Shown: piece after piece, positions 9,086 through 18,101 of the stretch | Position numbering within the stretch: position 1 is the first letter of the stretch | How the letters are laid out: every line of letters starts with the position of its first letter | From: an uncultured Alphaproteobacteria bacterium | GTDB taxonomy: Bacteria > Pseudomonadota > Alphaproteobacteria > HIMB59 > GCA-002718135 | Direction: 5' to 3' | DNA length: 64,000 nucleotides | Assembly: GCA_902594815.1 (NCBI GenBank) | Contig: CACJNL010000004.1 | Location: 1-64,000, forward strand | Program-made: the position numbers and the translations under genes | The notes under the pieces: generated by a model | What the model saw: only the letters and a program-made list of their open reading frames with translations | Database searches by the model: none | Told to the model about the DNA's origin: nothing

Positions 9086-10342
9086 ATGTCCTATCTTACA
9101 ATTTTACTTCTAATTTGCTTAGGTCTGCTAATAATTATTTCAGGTTTTTTATCTGGCTCAGAGACAGCTTTAACAGCAACATCAAAACCAAGAATTTTTT
9201 CAAAATTTAAAAAAGGTAATAAAAGAGCTAAATATTTGCTTAAAATCTTGGATAATCTTGAAAATGTAATTTCAGCACTTTTGTTATCTAACAATTTAGT
9301 AAATATACTTGCCTCATCATTAGCAACAGCCGTATTATATGATTTATTTGGTGTAAGTGGTATATTTTATGCAACAATGATTATGACAATTGTAATTGTC
9401 ATATTTGCAGAGATACTGCCAAAAACGTATTCTTTAGGTAAACCAAATAGAACTGCTCTACAAATTGCACCAATAATTTTTTATCTTAGCAAACTACTAT
9501 ATCCTATAATTTTTTTAATAAACTTAATTGTAAAAAAGATTTTTTTAAAAAAGAAAAAAGAAGATGATAAATTTACCGATGAACAATCAGAAGAAGAACT
9601 TCAAGGTGTAATAGATATGTATAAAACCTCTAGTCCTGACTCAGAGCATGAAAAAGATATGCTACAAAGTATACTTACACTTAATGACACTACGGTAGAA
9701 GAAGTATTTACACATAGGAAAAATATTTATTCAATTGATATTTCACTAGAAATAAATGAAATAATAAAAAAAATTAATAATTCTAGATTTACAAGGATCC
9801 CTTTTTGGAAAAATAATCCTGAAAATATTATAGGTCTTCTTAATGTAAGAACTTTAAACATTGATTTATCAAAAAAAGAAAGTTCTAAAGAAATCATTTT
9901 TGAAAAGATATCAAAGCCTTGGTTTATACCTGAGACAACTAATCTTTTGGAACAATTGGCTGCGTTTAAAAACAGAAAAGAGCATATAGCTTTTGTTGTA
10001 GATGAATATGGTGAATTATTAGGCCTTATCACTTTAGAAGATATTATTGAAGAAATAGTGGGTGAAATAGTTGACGAAATTGATTTAGGTAATGAGCAAT
10101 TCACTAAAATAGATGATGGCATAATTATTACAAATGGCGAAAGTAATCTTAAAGATTTATATAAACATTTCGATCTAGATGCACCTTCAAGTGAAGCTTC
10201 AACAATCTCAGGTCAAATTTTAGAAATCGCTAAAAGAATTCCTCTGTTTGGAGAGGAAGTAAAAGATGATTATTTTAGTTATAAAGTTTTATCACATTCA
10301 AGAAAGCAAATATCAAAAATTGAAGTAAAAATAATCAAATAA
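9086..10342 (+). CDS. CNNM/CorC-HlyC family membrane protein with CBS domains
   Basis: Domain order: a DUF21/CNNM membrane domain at residues 1 to ~165 with about four helices and the SGSETALTATSKPR signature, then a CBS pair at ~190-330 (TRIPFWKN..., VVDEYGELLGLITLEDIIEEIVGEI), then a CorC_HlyC C-terminal domain to 418. Family members are linked to magnesium/cobalt homeostasis and possibly to efflux; the hemolysin name is historical. The gene follows aroB by four bases, an order kept in several alphaproteobacteria. It ends in an eight-base convergent overlap with bolA. Confidence 0.88.
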   Translation: MSYLTILLLICLGLLIIISGFLSGSETALTATSKPRIFSKFKKGNKRAKYLLKILDNLENVISALLLSNNLVNILASSLATAVLYDLFGVSGIFYATMIMTIVIVIFAEILPKTYSLGKPNRTALQIAPIIFYLSKLLYPIIFLINLIVKKIFLKKKKEDDKFTDEQSEEELQGVIDMYKTSSPDSEHEKDMLQSILTLNDTTVEEVFTHRKNIYSIDISLEINEIIKKINNSRFTRIPFWKNNPENIIGLLNVRTLNIDLSKKESSKEIIFEKISKPWFIPETTNLLEQLAAFKNRKEHIAFVVDEYGELLGLITLEDIIEEIVGEIVDEIDLGNEQFTKIDDGIIITNGESNLKDLYKHFDLDAPSSEASTISGQILEIAKRIPLFGEEVKDDYFSYKVLSHSRKQISKIEVKIIK

Positions 10343-10589
10343 TTTTAATCTCTAATGAGTGTAAACCACTTTCAAATTCTTCTTTTAATAATGAATTAAC
10401 TTTTCTATGTATTTCTAATCTGCTTAAATTTAATTCAGAGCTTTTATTAAATTGAATAAGAATATGCGTTTCACCACTTCCATCAAAATTATTATGACCT
10501 TTATGTAGACTTGAATTATTTATTACAGAAATGTTTGTATCACCAAAATATTTTTCTAAAATAGTTTCTATTCTTTTTGTACGATTCAT
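10335..10589 (-). CDS. bolA: BolA family protein
   Basis: Short (84 aa) BolA-type protein with the class II KH-like fold. I see the HKGHNNF stretch holding the histidine that in BolA-like proteins helps bind a bridged [2Fe-2S] cluster with a monothiol glutaredoxin, and the C-terminal LSRLEIHRKVN...LHSLEIK block. The likely role is in iron-sulfur trafficking or iron sensing. It is divergent from the J-protein gene by only 22 bases, an arrangement common in alphaproteobacteria together with cobS-cobT. Confidence 0.9.
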   Translation of the reverse strand: MNRTKRIETILEKYFGDTNISVINNSSLHKGHNNFDGSGETHILIQFNKSSELNLSRLEIHRKVNSLLKEEFESGLHSLEIKII

Positions 10590-10611
10590 AATTTTAAACT
10601 ATATATAATTT

Positions 10612-11211
10612 ATGAACAAATTTAAATTTGATATTCAAAAAAATAATTTATCATGGGAAAAACACTCTTTTAAAAAATGTGACTCATATAAATGTAATGA
10701 AAAGGGAGAATATAGAGCTCCTAAATCTAGAATTAGACTAAATGAATATTTCTTTTTTTGTTTAAATCACGTGAAGGAATATAATAAATCATGGGATTTT
10801 TATAGAGGGATGACTGTAGATCAAATTGAACATTCCATGAGAAATGATACAGTTTGGGACAGACCATCTTGGCCACTTAAAGGTAATTACAAAGATACTT
10901 TTGATGAATTTAACAGATTTGCGGATGAGTTTATAAATTCTGAAGATGATAAAATTAATGATAATTACTTCAAAAATAAGCTATATGATGAAACACTTAC
11001 AACTGAAGACTCTAAGGCTTTAAAAGATTTAGATCTAGAAATGCCTGTTTCTCTGGAAAAAATAAAGAAAAATTACAAAAAGTTAGTGAAAATCTTTCAT
11101 CCTGATGTAAATGGAAATAATAAAAAAGCTGAAGAAAAATTTAAGCAAATAAATGAATCTTACAAACTACTATTAAAAAAATTTATAAAAAAAAATGGAA
11201 ACAAAACCTGA
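10612..11211 (+). CDS. J-domain (DnaJ-like) protein with putative N-terminal zinc site
   Basis: The C-terminal ~65 residues form a J domain (EKIKKNYKKLVKIFHPDVNG, HPD at 163-165), which would stimulate an Hsp70 ATPase. There is no Gly/Phe region and no DnaJ zinc finger. The N-terminus instead has C23-x4-C28 and C50-x2-H53 within the YRAPKSRIRLNEYFFFCLNHV block, a conserved layout of alphaproteobacterial DnaJ-domain proteins beside cobS and plausibly a zinc site. The stop overlaps the cobS start by 17 bases, so the protein is likely made with CobS/CobT, perhaps as their assembly co-chaperone (inference). Confidence 0.9.
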   Translation: MNKFKFDIQKNNLSWEKHSFKKCDSYKCNEKGEYRAPKSRIRLNEYFFFCLNHVKEYNKSWDFYRGMTVDQIEHSMRNDTVWDRPSWPLKGNYKDTFDEFNRFADEFINSEDDKINDNYFKNKLYDETLTTEDSKALKDLDLEMPVSLEKIKKNYKKLVKIFHPDVNGNNKKAEEKFKQINESYKLLLKKFIKKNGNKT

Positions 11212-12160
11212 TATACTAATTAATACTCTAGATACGTTCGGAGTTAAATGCAATTTTGAAGTATTTGGTTTTGAAAAAATTACTGAACATGTGCCTGAAA
11301 TCGATTTAAGTTATCGATTTGACCCTGAAACAACATTATCAATACTTGCTGGATTTGCAAATAATAGAAGGGTGCTCATTCAAGGATATCATGGTACCGG
11401 TAAATCAACTCATATAGAGCAAGTTGCTGCAAGATTAAATTGGCCATGCATTCGAGTAAATCTCGATAGTCATATAAGCAGAATAGATTTGATTGGTAAA
11501 GATGCCATAGTTTTACAGGATGGAAAACAAATAACGGAATTTCAAGATGGAATTTTACCCTGGGCATATTCAAACCCAGTAGCTCTAGTATTTGATGAAT
11601 ATGATGCTGGGAGACCTGATGTAATGTTTGTAATACAGCGTATTTTAGAGACTGAAGGAAAATTAACTTTACTTGATCAATCAAGAGTCATTAAACCAAA
11701 TAAATATTTTCGGTTATTTGGTACTGCTAATACAGTTGGTTTGGGTGATACCTCTGGTCTGTATCATGGAACTCAACAAATTAACCAAGGTCAGATGGAC
11801 CGATGGAATATTGTTACAATTTTGAATTATTTAACCAATAATGAAGAAGAACAAATAATTCTTAGTAAAATAAAAAAACTTAATAATAAAAATGGAAAAG
11901 ATATTATAAAATCAATGGTAGCAACTGCTGATTTATCTAGATCTGGTTTCATGAATGGAGATATTTCAACAGTTATGAGTCCAAGAACAGTTCTAACTTG
12001 GGCAGAAAATTATTTAATATTCGATGATATTGAGTATGCATTTAAGCTTTCATTTCTAAATAGATGTGATGAGCTTGAAAGACCTATTATCGAGGAATAT
12101 TTTCAGCGCTCATTTGGCATTGATATTTCAGATGCAAAGGTAGCGAATGTTAAAGAATGA
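11195..12160 (+). CDS. cobS: CobS-type AAA+ ATPase (cobaltochelatase subunit family)
   Basis: AAA+ ATPase of the CobS/MoxR-like group; with CobT it forms the chaperone-like ATPase ring that drives metal insertion by CobN in aerobic B12 synthesis. Walker A GYHGTGKS is at residues 64-71 and Walker [10 protein letters not shown] at 131-139, with a [11 protein letters not shown] sensor region. Length (321 aa) matches CobS. No other cobalamin gene lies in this window, so the client may not be cobaltochelatase. It overlaps the J-protein by 17 bases and cobT by 14. Confidence 0.92.
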   Translation: METKPDILINTLDTFGVKCNFEVFGFEKITEHVPEIDLSYRFDPETTLSILAGFANNRRVLIQGYHGTGKSTHIEQVAARLNWPCIRVNLDSHISRIDLIGKDAIVLQDGKQITEFQDGILPWAYSNPVALVFDEYDAGRPDVMFVIQRILETEGKLTLLDQSRVIKPNKYFRLFGTANTVGLGDTSGLYHGTQQINQGQMDRWNIVTILNYLTNNEEEQIILSKIKKLNNKNGKDIIKSMVATADLSRSGFMNGDISTVMSPRTVLTWAENYLIFDDIEYAFKLSFLNRCDELERPIIEEYFQRSFGIDISDAKVANVKE

Positions 12161-13925
12161 AGATATTTTAGAAGAATTTAAGAAATCACTCACCGCTACT
12201 ACAAAATCTATCAGCAATAATAATCTAGTTGAGATAAGTTTTACTAAAGAAAATTCATCAATTGAGGGCAACTTAATTAATTTAACAGAACCTAACATTG
12301 AAAGTATAAAAAATAACTTAACATATATAAGGGCAGAGGCAGACTCATTAGCACTTGAATTTAGGTTTCATTCTAAAGAAATTCATGATGATTTAATCAA
12401 TAATAGTGAATTCTCAAATGAGATTTTTAACGCTTTGGAGCAATCAAGAATTGAAGCTAAAGGATCGACGTTCTTTAAAGGAATTAAATCAAATATTACA
12501 AACAAACATATTTTAGATTTGAAAAAAAATACTCATAATGATCAGATCAATATAGCTGAAGCATTTAAGTATGTTGCTTATGAAAAATTTTTAAATCTTA
12601 ATTTAGGAGAGTCTAATAAAAAAAATAGAAAATTTATTAAAGACAAATTTGGAGATGACTATGAAAAAGTTTTTAGAGATTTGACAGAAAGTATAGATAA
12701 TCAAACAACTTTTGGATCAAAAATTAAAAAATATTTGGAAGATTATGGCTTTTTTGATCAAAATGAAAATCAAAAAACCTCAGATGATTTAAAACAAGAT
12801 AATGAGATAAGTAACGATAACGAAAACAATGATAGTAATGAACAAGAAAAAAATGATACAAATCAAACTAAAACAGAAACTGATAGCAGTACTTTAGATT
12901 TACAAGAAACTGTCTCTATGGAAGAAAATGATGAAATTGGTGAAGACTCATCAGAGGGTGAAATTGAATACTTTCCTAAAATTGAAAATAACAACTTTAT
13001 AGAAGATTATAAATCTTTCACAAAGGATTATGACGAAGTAATAAATGCTAATGAGCTTTGTGATCAACAAGAATTAGAAAAGTTAAGATATAACTTAGAT
13101 AAACAAGTATTTTCTTTCTTACCCTTGATAACAAAAATTGCAAACAGACTTCAACGTAAACTTCTTGCCCAACAAAATAGAAATTGGGATTTTAATATGG
13201 AAGAGGGCTATTTAGACACCTCCAGATTATCAAGAATAATTGCTAACCCTCAAAACAAGCTGTCTTACAAGCAAGAAAAAGAGGTTGAATTTAAAGACAC
13301 TGTCGTATCACTTCTAATTGATAACTCAGGGTCTATGAGAGGAAGACCTATTACAGTTGCAGCATTGTGTAGTGATATTTTGGCAAAAACTCTTGAGAGA
13401 TGTCTCATAAAAACTGAAATTCTTGGCTTTACAACTAAAGCTTGGAAAGGCGGTGCCTCTAGAGAAAAATGGATAAAAGACGGTAAACCTAGCAATCCAG
13501 GAAGGTTAAATGATTTACGTCATATTGTCTATAAATCTGCAGACTCTCCATCAAGAAGATCAAAGCAAAACTTAGGATTGCTATTGAGAGAAGGCATTTT
13601 AAAAGAAAATATTGATGGAGAAGCTCTAGTTTGGGCTAACGGTAGATTGAAAAATAGACAAGAGAAAAGAAAAATCCTTATTGTTATCAGTGATGGAGCT
13701 CCTGTAGATGACTCAACACTCTCTGTGAATCCAGGAAACTATCTTGAGCGAAATTTAAGAGATGTGATTAATCAGATAGAAAGTAAAAAAGAAATAGAGC
13801 TCGTTGCTATTGGTATTGGTCATGACGTTTCAAGGTATTACTCTAAAGCAATTACCATCATGGATGTTGATCAATTAGGAGAAGTGCTTCTAAATGAACT
13901 ATCAGAAATATTTCAAATTAACTAA
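12147..13925 (+). CDS. cobT: CobT-type VWA-domain protein (cobaltochelatase subunit family)
   Basis: The 592-residue protein has an N-terminal CobT domain, a long acidic Asn/Glu/Asp/Ser-rich linker at about residues 205-280, and a C-terminal von Willebrand A domain. The MIDAS motif [10 protein letters not shown] is near residue 391, and the conserved [13 protein letters not shown] and [12 protein letters not shown] blocks follow. CobT pairs with CobS as an ATPase/adaptor complex. The 14-base overlap with cobS indicates coupled translation. It converges on tgt with an eight-base overlap. Confidence 0.92.
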   Translation: MLKNEDILEEFKKSLTATTKSISNNNLVEISFTKENSSIEGNLINLTEPNIESIKNNLTYIRAEADSLALEFRFHSKEIHDDLINNSEFSNEIFNALEQSRIEAKGSTFFKGIKSNITNKHILDLKKNTHNDQINIAEAFKYVAYEKFLNLNLGESNKKNRKFIKDKFGDDYEKVFRDLTESIDNQTTFGSKIKKYLEDYGFFDQNENQKTSDDLKQDNEISNDNENNDSNEQEKNDTNQTKTETDSSTLDLQETVSMEENDEIGEDSSEGEIEYFPKIENNNFIEDYKSFTKDYDEVINANELCDQQELEKLRYNLDKQVFSFLPLITKIANRLQRKLLAQQNRNWDFNMEEGYLDTSRLSRIIANPQNKLSYKQEKEVEFKDTVVSLLIDNSGSMRGRPITVAALCSDILAKTLERCLIKTEILGFTTKAWKGGASREKWIKDGKPSNPGRLNDLRHIVYKSADSPSRRSKQNLGLLLREGILKENIDGEALVWANGRLKNRQEKRKILIVISDGAPVDDSTLSVNPGNYLERNLRDVINQIESKKEIELVAIGIGHDVSRYYSKAITIMDVDQLGEVLLNELSEIFQIN

Positions 13926-15111
13926 ACCACTCATTCTCTGCTTCTTCTAAAGAGTCATTTTTAATAGAATTCCTTATTATTTGCATTAATTCATTCATAA
14001 AAAAAATATTATGTGCAGTAATAAGTTGAAGAACAAGCAACTCACCTGCTCTAAATAAATGATGAAGATAAGCTAATGAGTAGTTTTTACAAGTTGAACA
14101 ACCACAATTTAAATCGATGGGAGATAGATCTTGAGAAAACGCATTATTTTTAATATTTTTTTTTCCTAACTTGCCTCTTACTAGTGCTGTTCCGTGTCTT
14201 GCTAATCTTGTTGGACTAACGCAGTCAAATGTATCAATTCCATTTTTAACTAAGCTCCATATATCTTTTGGATCTCCAATTCCTAAAAGATGTATTGGAT
14301 GTTGAGTTCCTAATTTTGGAGCTGTGAAGTTAACAACTTTGTACATTTCCTCTTTTGATGATCCGAGGCTTCCCCCAATTGCAATTCCAAACGTATCAAT
14401 TTTGTTCAAATTAAAATCTATACTTTCTTCACGAAGATCTTCATAAATACCTCCTTGAACAATACCATATAATTTTTGCTCACCGGCTGAACCATAAGTA
14501 GGTTTATACTTTATAGATGCATTGAAACGATTTAGTGATCTAGTTGCCCATCTATGACTTCTTTTCATTGAACTATCAGTGTAAGTTTTATCCACATGAA
14601 AAGGTGTACATTCATCAAAAACTAATATTAGGTCAGCTCCTATATCTCTTTGTACTTCTATAGATTTTTCTGGTGATAATAATTTTATAGATCCATCTAA
14701 GTAAGATTTAAATAAACTCCCCTCATCACTTATGCTAAGAAGTGTCTTATTTCTTTTTGTATTTGTTCTGCCTTTAATCTCATCAGCTACAGAGCCATGA
14801 CCTAAGGAAAATATTTGAAATCCCCCACTATCTGTAAGCATTGGACCATTCCAGTTTAAAAATCTATGCAATCCACCATGATTTGCAATTAGATCACCTC
14901 CTGGTTGTATCATTAAATGGTAGGTATTAGACAATATGATTTGAGTATTGTTTTCTTTTGCTACATTGGTAGTTGATGCTTTTAATGCTCCTTTCGTTGC
15001 ACAAAAAATAAATGCAGGAGTACTAATTTTTCCATGAGGTGTGGTTAATGTTCCTATCCTTGCATTATTTTTTTTTGATTTATATTCAATCTTCCATGAA
15101 AAATTTGTCAT
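13918..15111 (-). CDS. tgt: tRNA-guanine transglycosylase
   Basis: Exchanges guanine 34 of GUN-anticodon tRNAs for a queuosine base. Visible residues: Asp94 in TDSGGFQ, Asp166 in FDECTP, Gln219 in GIVQGG, nucleophile Asp296 in TFDCVSPTR, and zinc ligands Cys336, Cys338, Cys341 and His367. Two features depart from the usual preQ1 enzyme. The substrate loop reads [12 protein letters not shown] rather than GGLAVGE, one residue shorter. An insertion of roughly 17 residues follows DSGGFQ ([11 protein letters not shown]...). Both resemble what I recall of chlamydial queuine-type Tgt. It overlaps the upstream transporter gene (TAATG), pointing to a salvage operon. Confidence 0.94.
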   Translation of the reverse strand: MTNFSWKIEYKSKKNNARIGTLTTPHGKISTPAFIFCATKGALKASTTNVAKENNTQIILSNTYHLMIQPGGDLIANHGGLHRFLNWNGPMLTDSGGFQIFSLGHGSVADEIKGRTNTKRNKTLLSISDEGSLFKSYLDGSIKLLSPEKSIEVQRDIGADLILVFDECTPFHVDKTYTDSSMKRSHRWATRSLNRFNASIKYKPTYGSAGEQKLYGIVQGGIYEDLREESIDFNLNKIDTFGIAIGGSLGSSKEEMYKVVNFTAPKLGTQHPIHLLGIGDPKDIWSLVKNGIDTFDCVSPTRLARHGTALVRGKLGKKNIKNNAFSQDLSPIDLNCGCSTCKNYSLAYLHHLFRAGELLVLQLITAHNIFFMNELMQIIRNSIKNDSLEEAENEWFS

Positions 15112-15842
15112 TATTTGGGAATAAACTTTTTAGACAAATACATAAAAGGTGTATCAATTAAAGCTATAAAAATTCTAAGCACATAAGTACCAAAAATATA
15201 AATCATTAGCACATTGTAAAAAGACTCCGGATTGGGATTCAAAATTATCCATGCAAGAATGCTAAAAACAGTATTGTCTACTAAGGATGATAAAATTGTT
15301 GAAAGATTATTTCTTAACCACAAAAATTTATTAGTCGTGAAACTTTTAATTTTAGAATAAATCCAAACGTCAAAATATTGACTTGCGAGATAGGCTATCA
15401 TGCTTGCAATAAAAAATCTAGTCATAGGAGTAAAGACATTTGCTAAGCTTTCTTGAACCCAATCAATTTGTGATGGATTAAAACCAATAGTAATTAACAT
15501 CATAATTGTTATGAATAGAAATCCTACAAAACCAATAAGCACATTTTTTTTTGCTTTATCTTTACCGAAATGTTCAGATAAAATATCCGTGCATAGAAAT
15601 GTAGAAGCAAATAAAACCGTTCCTAAGGCTACTGGCTCTGGAGAATAAAAAAAATCTACAGTTTTTAAAACTTGAATATTACCAATTATAATAGCTAATG
15701 CGGAATAAACATATAAGCCCACATATCCAAATAATCTTAAAAAAATTAAAATTGATGAAAAGGAAAATAACAGCATTATTAACCATAATGTGAATGTATT
15801 TACTGAGCCCAGATATGACGTAAAATTAATAAAAAAATCCAT
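15111..15842 (-). CDS. Queuosine precursor transporter (YhhQ / DUF165 family)
   Basis: Integral membrane protein of 243 residues with six or so hydrophobic helices and the family block STFLCTDILSEHFGKDKAKK after helix 3, then SSLVDNTVFSILAW near the C-terminus. The YhhQ family imports queuosine precursors (preQ0, preQ1 or queuine). The stop overlaps the tgt start by one base, so transporter and transglycosylase are made together. No de novo queuosine genes (queC, queD, queE, queF) appear in this window, consistent with salvage but not proof of it. Confidence 0.9.
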   Translation of the reverse strand: MDFFINFTSYLGSVNTFTLWLIMLLFSFSSILIFLRLFGYVGLYVYSALAIIIGNIQVLKTVDFFYSPEPVALGTVLFASTFLCTDILSEHFGKDKAKKNVLIGFVGFLFITIMMLITIGFNPSQIDWVQESLANVFTPMTRFFIASMIAYLASQYFDVWIYSKIKSFTTNKFLWLRNNLSTILSSLVDNTVFSILAWIILNPNPESFYNVLMIYIFGTYVLRIFIALIDTPFMYLSKKFIPK

Positions 15843-15849
15843 CTAGGGA

Positions 15850-16131
15850 TTAGTTGATCTTACTAAGGATAGTTTTTTTTAATTTTTTAGCTTTTTCAGG
15901 AAGTTTACTATTAGGAGTAGAAACTAAAAAATCATCTAATCCACCTTTTTTTTCAACAGTTCTGATAGTACTAGCTGCTACTTTAAGTTGAATTTTTTGA
16001 CCAAGTTTTTCACTTATGAAAGTAATTTTTTGCAAATTAGGTAAAAATCTTCTTTTAGTTCTGTTTTTGGCATGACTGACGTTGTTGCCTGTTTGAAAAG
16101 ATTTACCTGTTAATTCACACTTCATACTCAT
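15850..16131 (-). CDS. rpmB: 50S ribosomal protein L28
   Basis: Small basic ribosomal protein of the large subunit. I chose the ATG at 16131, which gives MSMKCELTGKSFQTGNNVSH, the conserved L28 N-terminus. The frame is open upstream for 13 more codons, but that extension is not part of L28. The NVSHAKNRTKRRFLPNLQK core is clear, and there is only one early Cys, so no full zinc ribbon. Length 93 aa is normal for alphaproteobacteria. It lies seven bases upstream of the YhhQ gene. Confidence 0.95.
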   Translation of the reverse strand: MSMKCELTGKSFQTGNNVSHAKNRTKRRFLPNLQKITFISEKLGQKIQLKVAASTIRTVEKKGGLDDFLVSTPNSKLPEKAKKLKKTILSKIN

Positions 16132-16176
16132 AATGAAAGGGGTTAGTAAATGTAATTGATTATTTGTCAAGCAAAG

Positions 16177-17049
16177 TTAAAAAGAAAAATTTTCGCAAAC
16201 ATATGTTGGTTTAAAATTCCATTTTCTATCATTTTCTAAGTTATTTAACCCTTTTTCTATAGAATTTTTAAACAAATCTTTATGGACTCCACTTGTTATT
16301 AAAACACTATCGACACCAAAATTTGAAGCACCTAAAATATCATGATCTAATGAGTCTCCCACAGCTATAATTTTAGACTTATTAATTTGATCAAATTGTT
16401 TGCAAGATTTTAGATAAATTTCTTTGGATGGCTTCCCTAAAATAACAACTTTACCACCCATGTGGTCGTATAAATCTGCAATAGTTCCCATACAATACAT
16501 GTTTTTTTCGTTATTCTCTTCTACTGTTACAAAATCAGGATTTGCACAAAACATAATTAAATTCATTTCTAGAGCTTCCTTTAAAATAGGAATATAATCT
16601 ATTGTTTTAGTATTTTGAAAAGGTGTGCATGCAAGTATGAAATCAGCATCTTTAATATTGTCAATAAATTTAAATTTTTCTAATCCAATTCTAAAATCCT
16701 TCCCATCTTCTTTAGAACTATCAAAAATATGAAAACAGTTTTTTTTTTTAAAATCATATTTATAAGAAAAATCTTTTAATTCTTGCCAGATCATTTCTCC
16801 ACTTGTCATGACCTCAATAAAATTATTCTTATCAAATCCTAAATCTTTTAAATGATTAATAGAACTTATTCTTCTTTTTGAAGAATTAGAAATGATTATT
16901 AATTGTTTATTTTTATAAATTAGATGTTTAACAGCATCTATTGCATGATCATAACCATAATGTCCATCGTGCATTACGCCCCATTGGTCTAAAATAAATA
17001 CATTGTATTTATCTGATATTTCTGAAAAACTATTTATAAATTTTGTCAT
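16177..17049 (-). CDS. HAD superfamily subfamily IIA phosphatase (NagD-like)
   Basis: HAD hydrolase of 290 residues. The nucleophile Asp is in FILDQWGVMHDG near residue 21, motif II is the SNSSKRR block, and motif IV is VGDSLDHDILGA near the C-terminus. The DQWGVMHDG form is typical of an alphaproteobacterial IIA subgroup whose substrate is not known to me; NagD relatives act on nucleotides and sugar phosphates. The stop of pyrD overlaps its start by one base, so it is co-transcribed with pyrD. Confidence 0.88.
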   Translation of the reverse strand: MTKFINSFSEISDKYNVFILDQWGVMHDGHYGYDHAIDAVKHLIYKNKQLIIISNSSKRRISSINHLKDLGFDKNNFIEVMTSGEMIWQELKDFSYKYDFKKKNCFHIFDSSKEDGKDFRIGLEKFKFIDNIKDADFILACTPFQNTKTIDYIPILKEALEMNLIMFCANPDFVTVEENNEKNMYCMGTIADLYDHMGGKVVILGKPSKEIYLKSCKQFDQINKSKIIAVGDSLDHDILGASNFGVDSVLITSGVHKDLFKNSIEKGLNNLENDRKWNFKPTYVCENFSF

Positions 17050-18101
17050 TAGGTAGATTTACCAATAGCTTCAGAAATATTTTTATAACCATCAATAGTA
17101 ATAAGCTCGTCTAGCTCTTTTAAAATTTGATCAATAATTTTAGGACCCTTATAAACTAAAGCAGTATATAACTGAACCAAACTTGCACCAGCTTTGATTT
17201 TTTCATAACATTCATGTCCGCTTGATACACCCCCAACTCCTATAAGTGTGATTTGACCATTAGTTAAGGAGTACATCTTTTTTAGAAGTATTGTTGAATT
17301 CAAAAAAATTGGTTTACCGCTCAATCCACCTACCTCATTTTTAAAATTTGAAATCAGAGTATCAGGACGTTGAATAGTGGAATTAGAAATAATTAATCCG
17401 TTAACATTATTAGCAAGTGACATCAAAGCGATATCTCTTAATTGCTCATCATCAAGATCAGGAGAAATTTTGATAAAAATTGGTTTATGTTCTAATTGCT
17501 CTATTTCTGATTGTTTTTTTTGAATTTTTTTTACTAATGTTTCTATCTTACCACGTAATTGTAAATCCCTGAGCCCAGGTGTATTTGGCGAGGAAATGTT
17601 AATAGTGATGTAATCTCCATAAATTCCAAGTTTTTCAATACCGTATAGGTAATCATCAATATCGTTTTGAGTTGACTTATTTTTTCCAACATTAATTCCT
17701 ATAATTTCATTATTATTTTTACTTGCATAAAAAGATTTCAAATTTAATAAAATTTCTTCACTTCCTTTATTATTGAAACCCAAATGGTTTATAATTGCAT
17801 CATCTTCTATCAAACGAAATACTCTTGGTTTTTCATTACCAAGTTGTTTTTTTGGTGTAACTGTTCCAACTTCAACGAAACCGAATCCATAAGCAAACAT
17901 TTGATTTATAACTTCTGCATTCTTATCAAAGCCAGCAGCTAATCCTATAGGGTTTTTAAAGTTTATACCTTTTATTGTTTGGTAGAGACTTTTATAAATT
18001 TTTGGCTGTTTTCTAATTAAATTAAAATTGGATTTAAGGAGTTTTATTGTTATTGCGTGTGCAGTTTCAGGAGGAAATAGCCTTAATAATTTAATTAACA
18101 T
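17049..18101 (-). CDS. pyrD: Dihydroorotate dehydrogenase (quinone), class 2
   Basis: Oxidises dihydroorotate to orotate in pyrimidine synthesis and passes electrons to ubiquinone at the membrane. The N-terminal helices (LLRLFPPETAHAITIKLLKS) form the class 2 membrane/quinone tunnel. The FMN-binding core includes GLAAGFDKNAE, the VGTVTPKKQ block, and NISSPNTPGLRDLQ, which carries the catalytic Ser of class 2. The C-terminal phosphate loop IGVGGVSSG is present. Length is 350 aa. The start lies within the end of lysK (11-base overlap). Confidence 0.95.
   Translation of the reverse strand: MLIKLLRLFPPETAHAITIKLLKSNFNLIRKQPKIYKSLYQTIKGINFKNPIGLAAGFDKNAEVINQMFAYGFGFVEVGTVTPKKQLGNEKPRVFRLIEDDAIINHLGFNNKGSEEILLNLKSFYASKNNNEIIGINVGKNKSTQNDIDDYLYGIEKLGIYGDYITINISSPNTPGLRDLQLRGKIETLVKKIQKKQSEIEQLEHKPIFIKISPDLDDEQLRDIALMSLANNVNGLIISNSTIQRPDTLISNFKNEVGGLSGKPIFLNSTILLKKMYSLTNGQITLIGVGGVSSGHECYEKIKAGASLVQLYTALVYKGPKIIDQILKELDELITIDGYKNISEAIGKST

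Noticed and set aside
10590-10611. TATAAT at 10604-10609 as promoter of the J-protein gene
   Set aside because: It lies only three bases before the ATG, so the transcript would start inside the gene; probably just AT-rich sequence.
12760-12990. Low-complexity stretch in cobT as a repeat element
   Set aside because: It encodes the acidic linker typical of CobT and has no repeated DNA unit.
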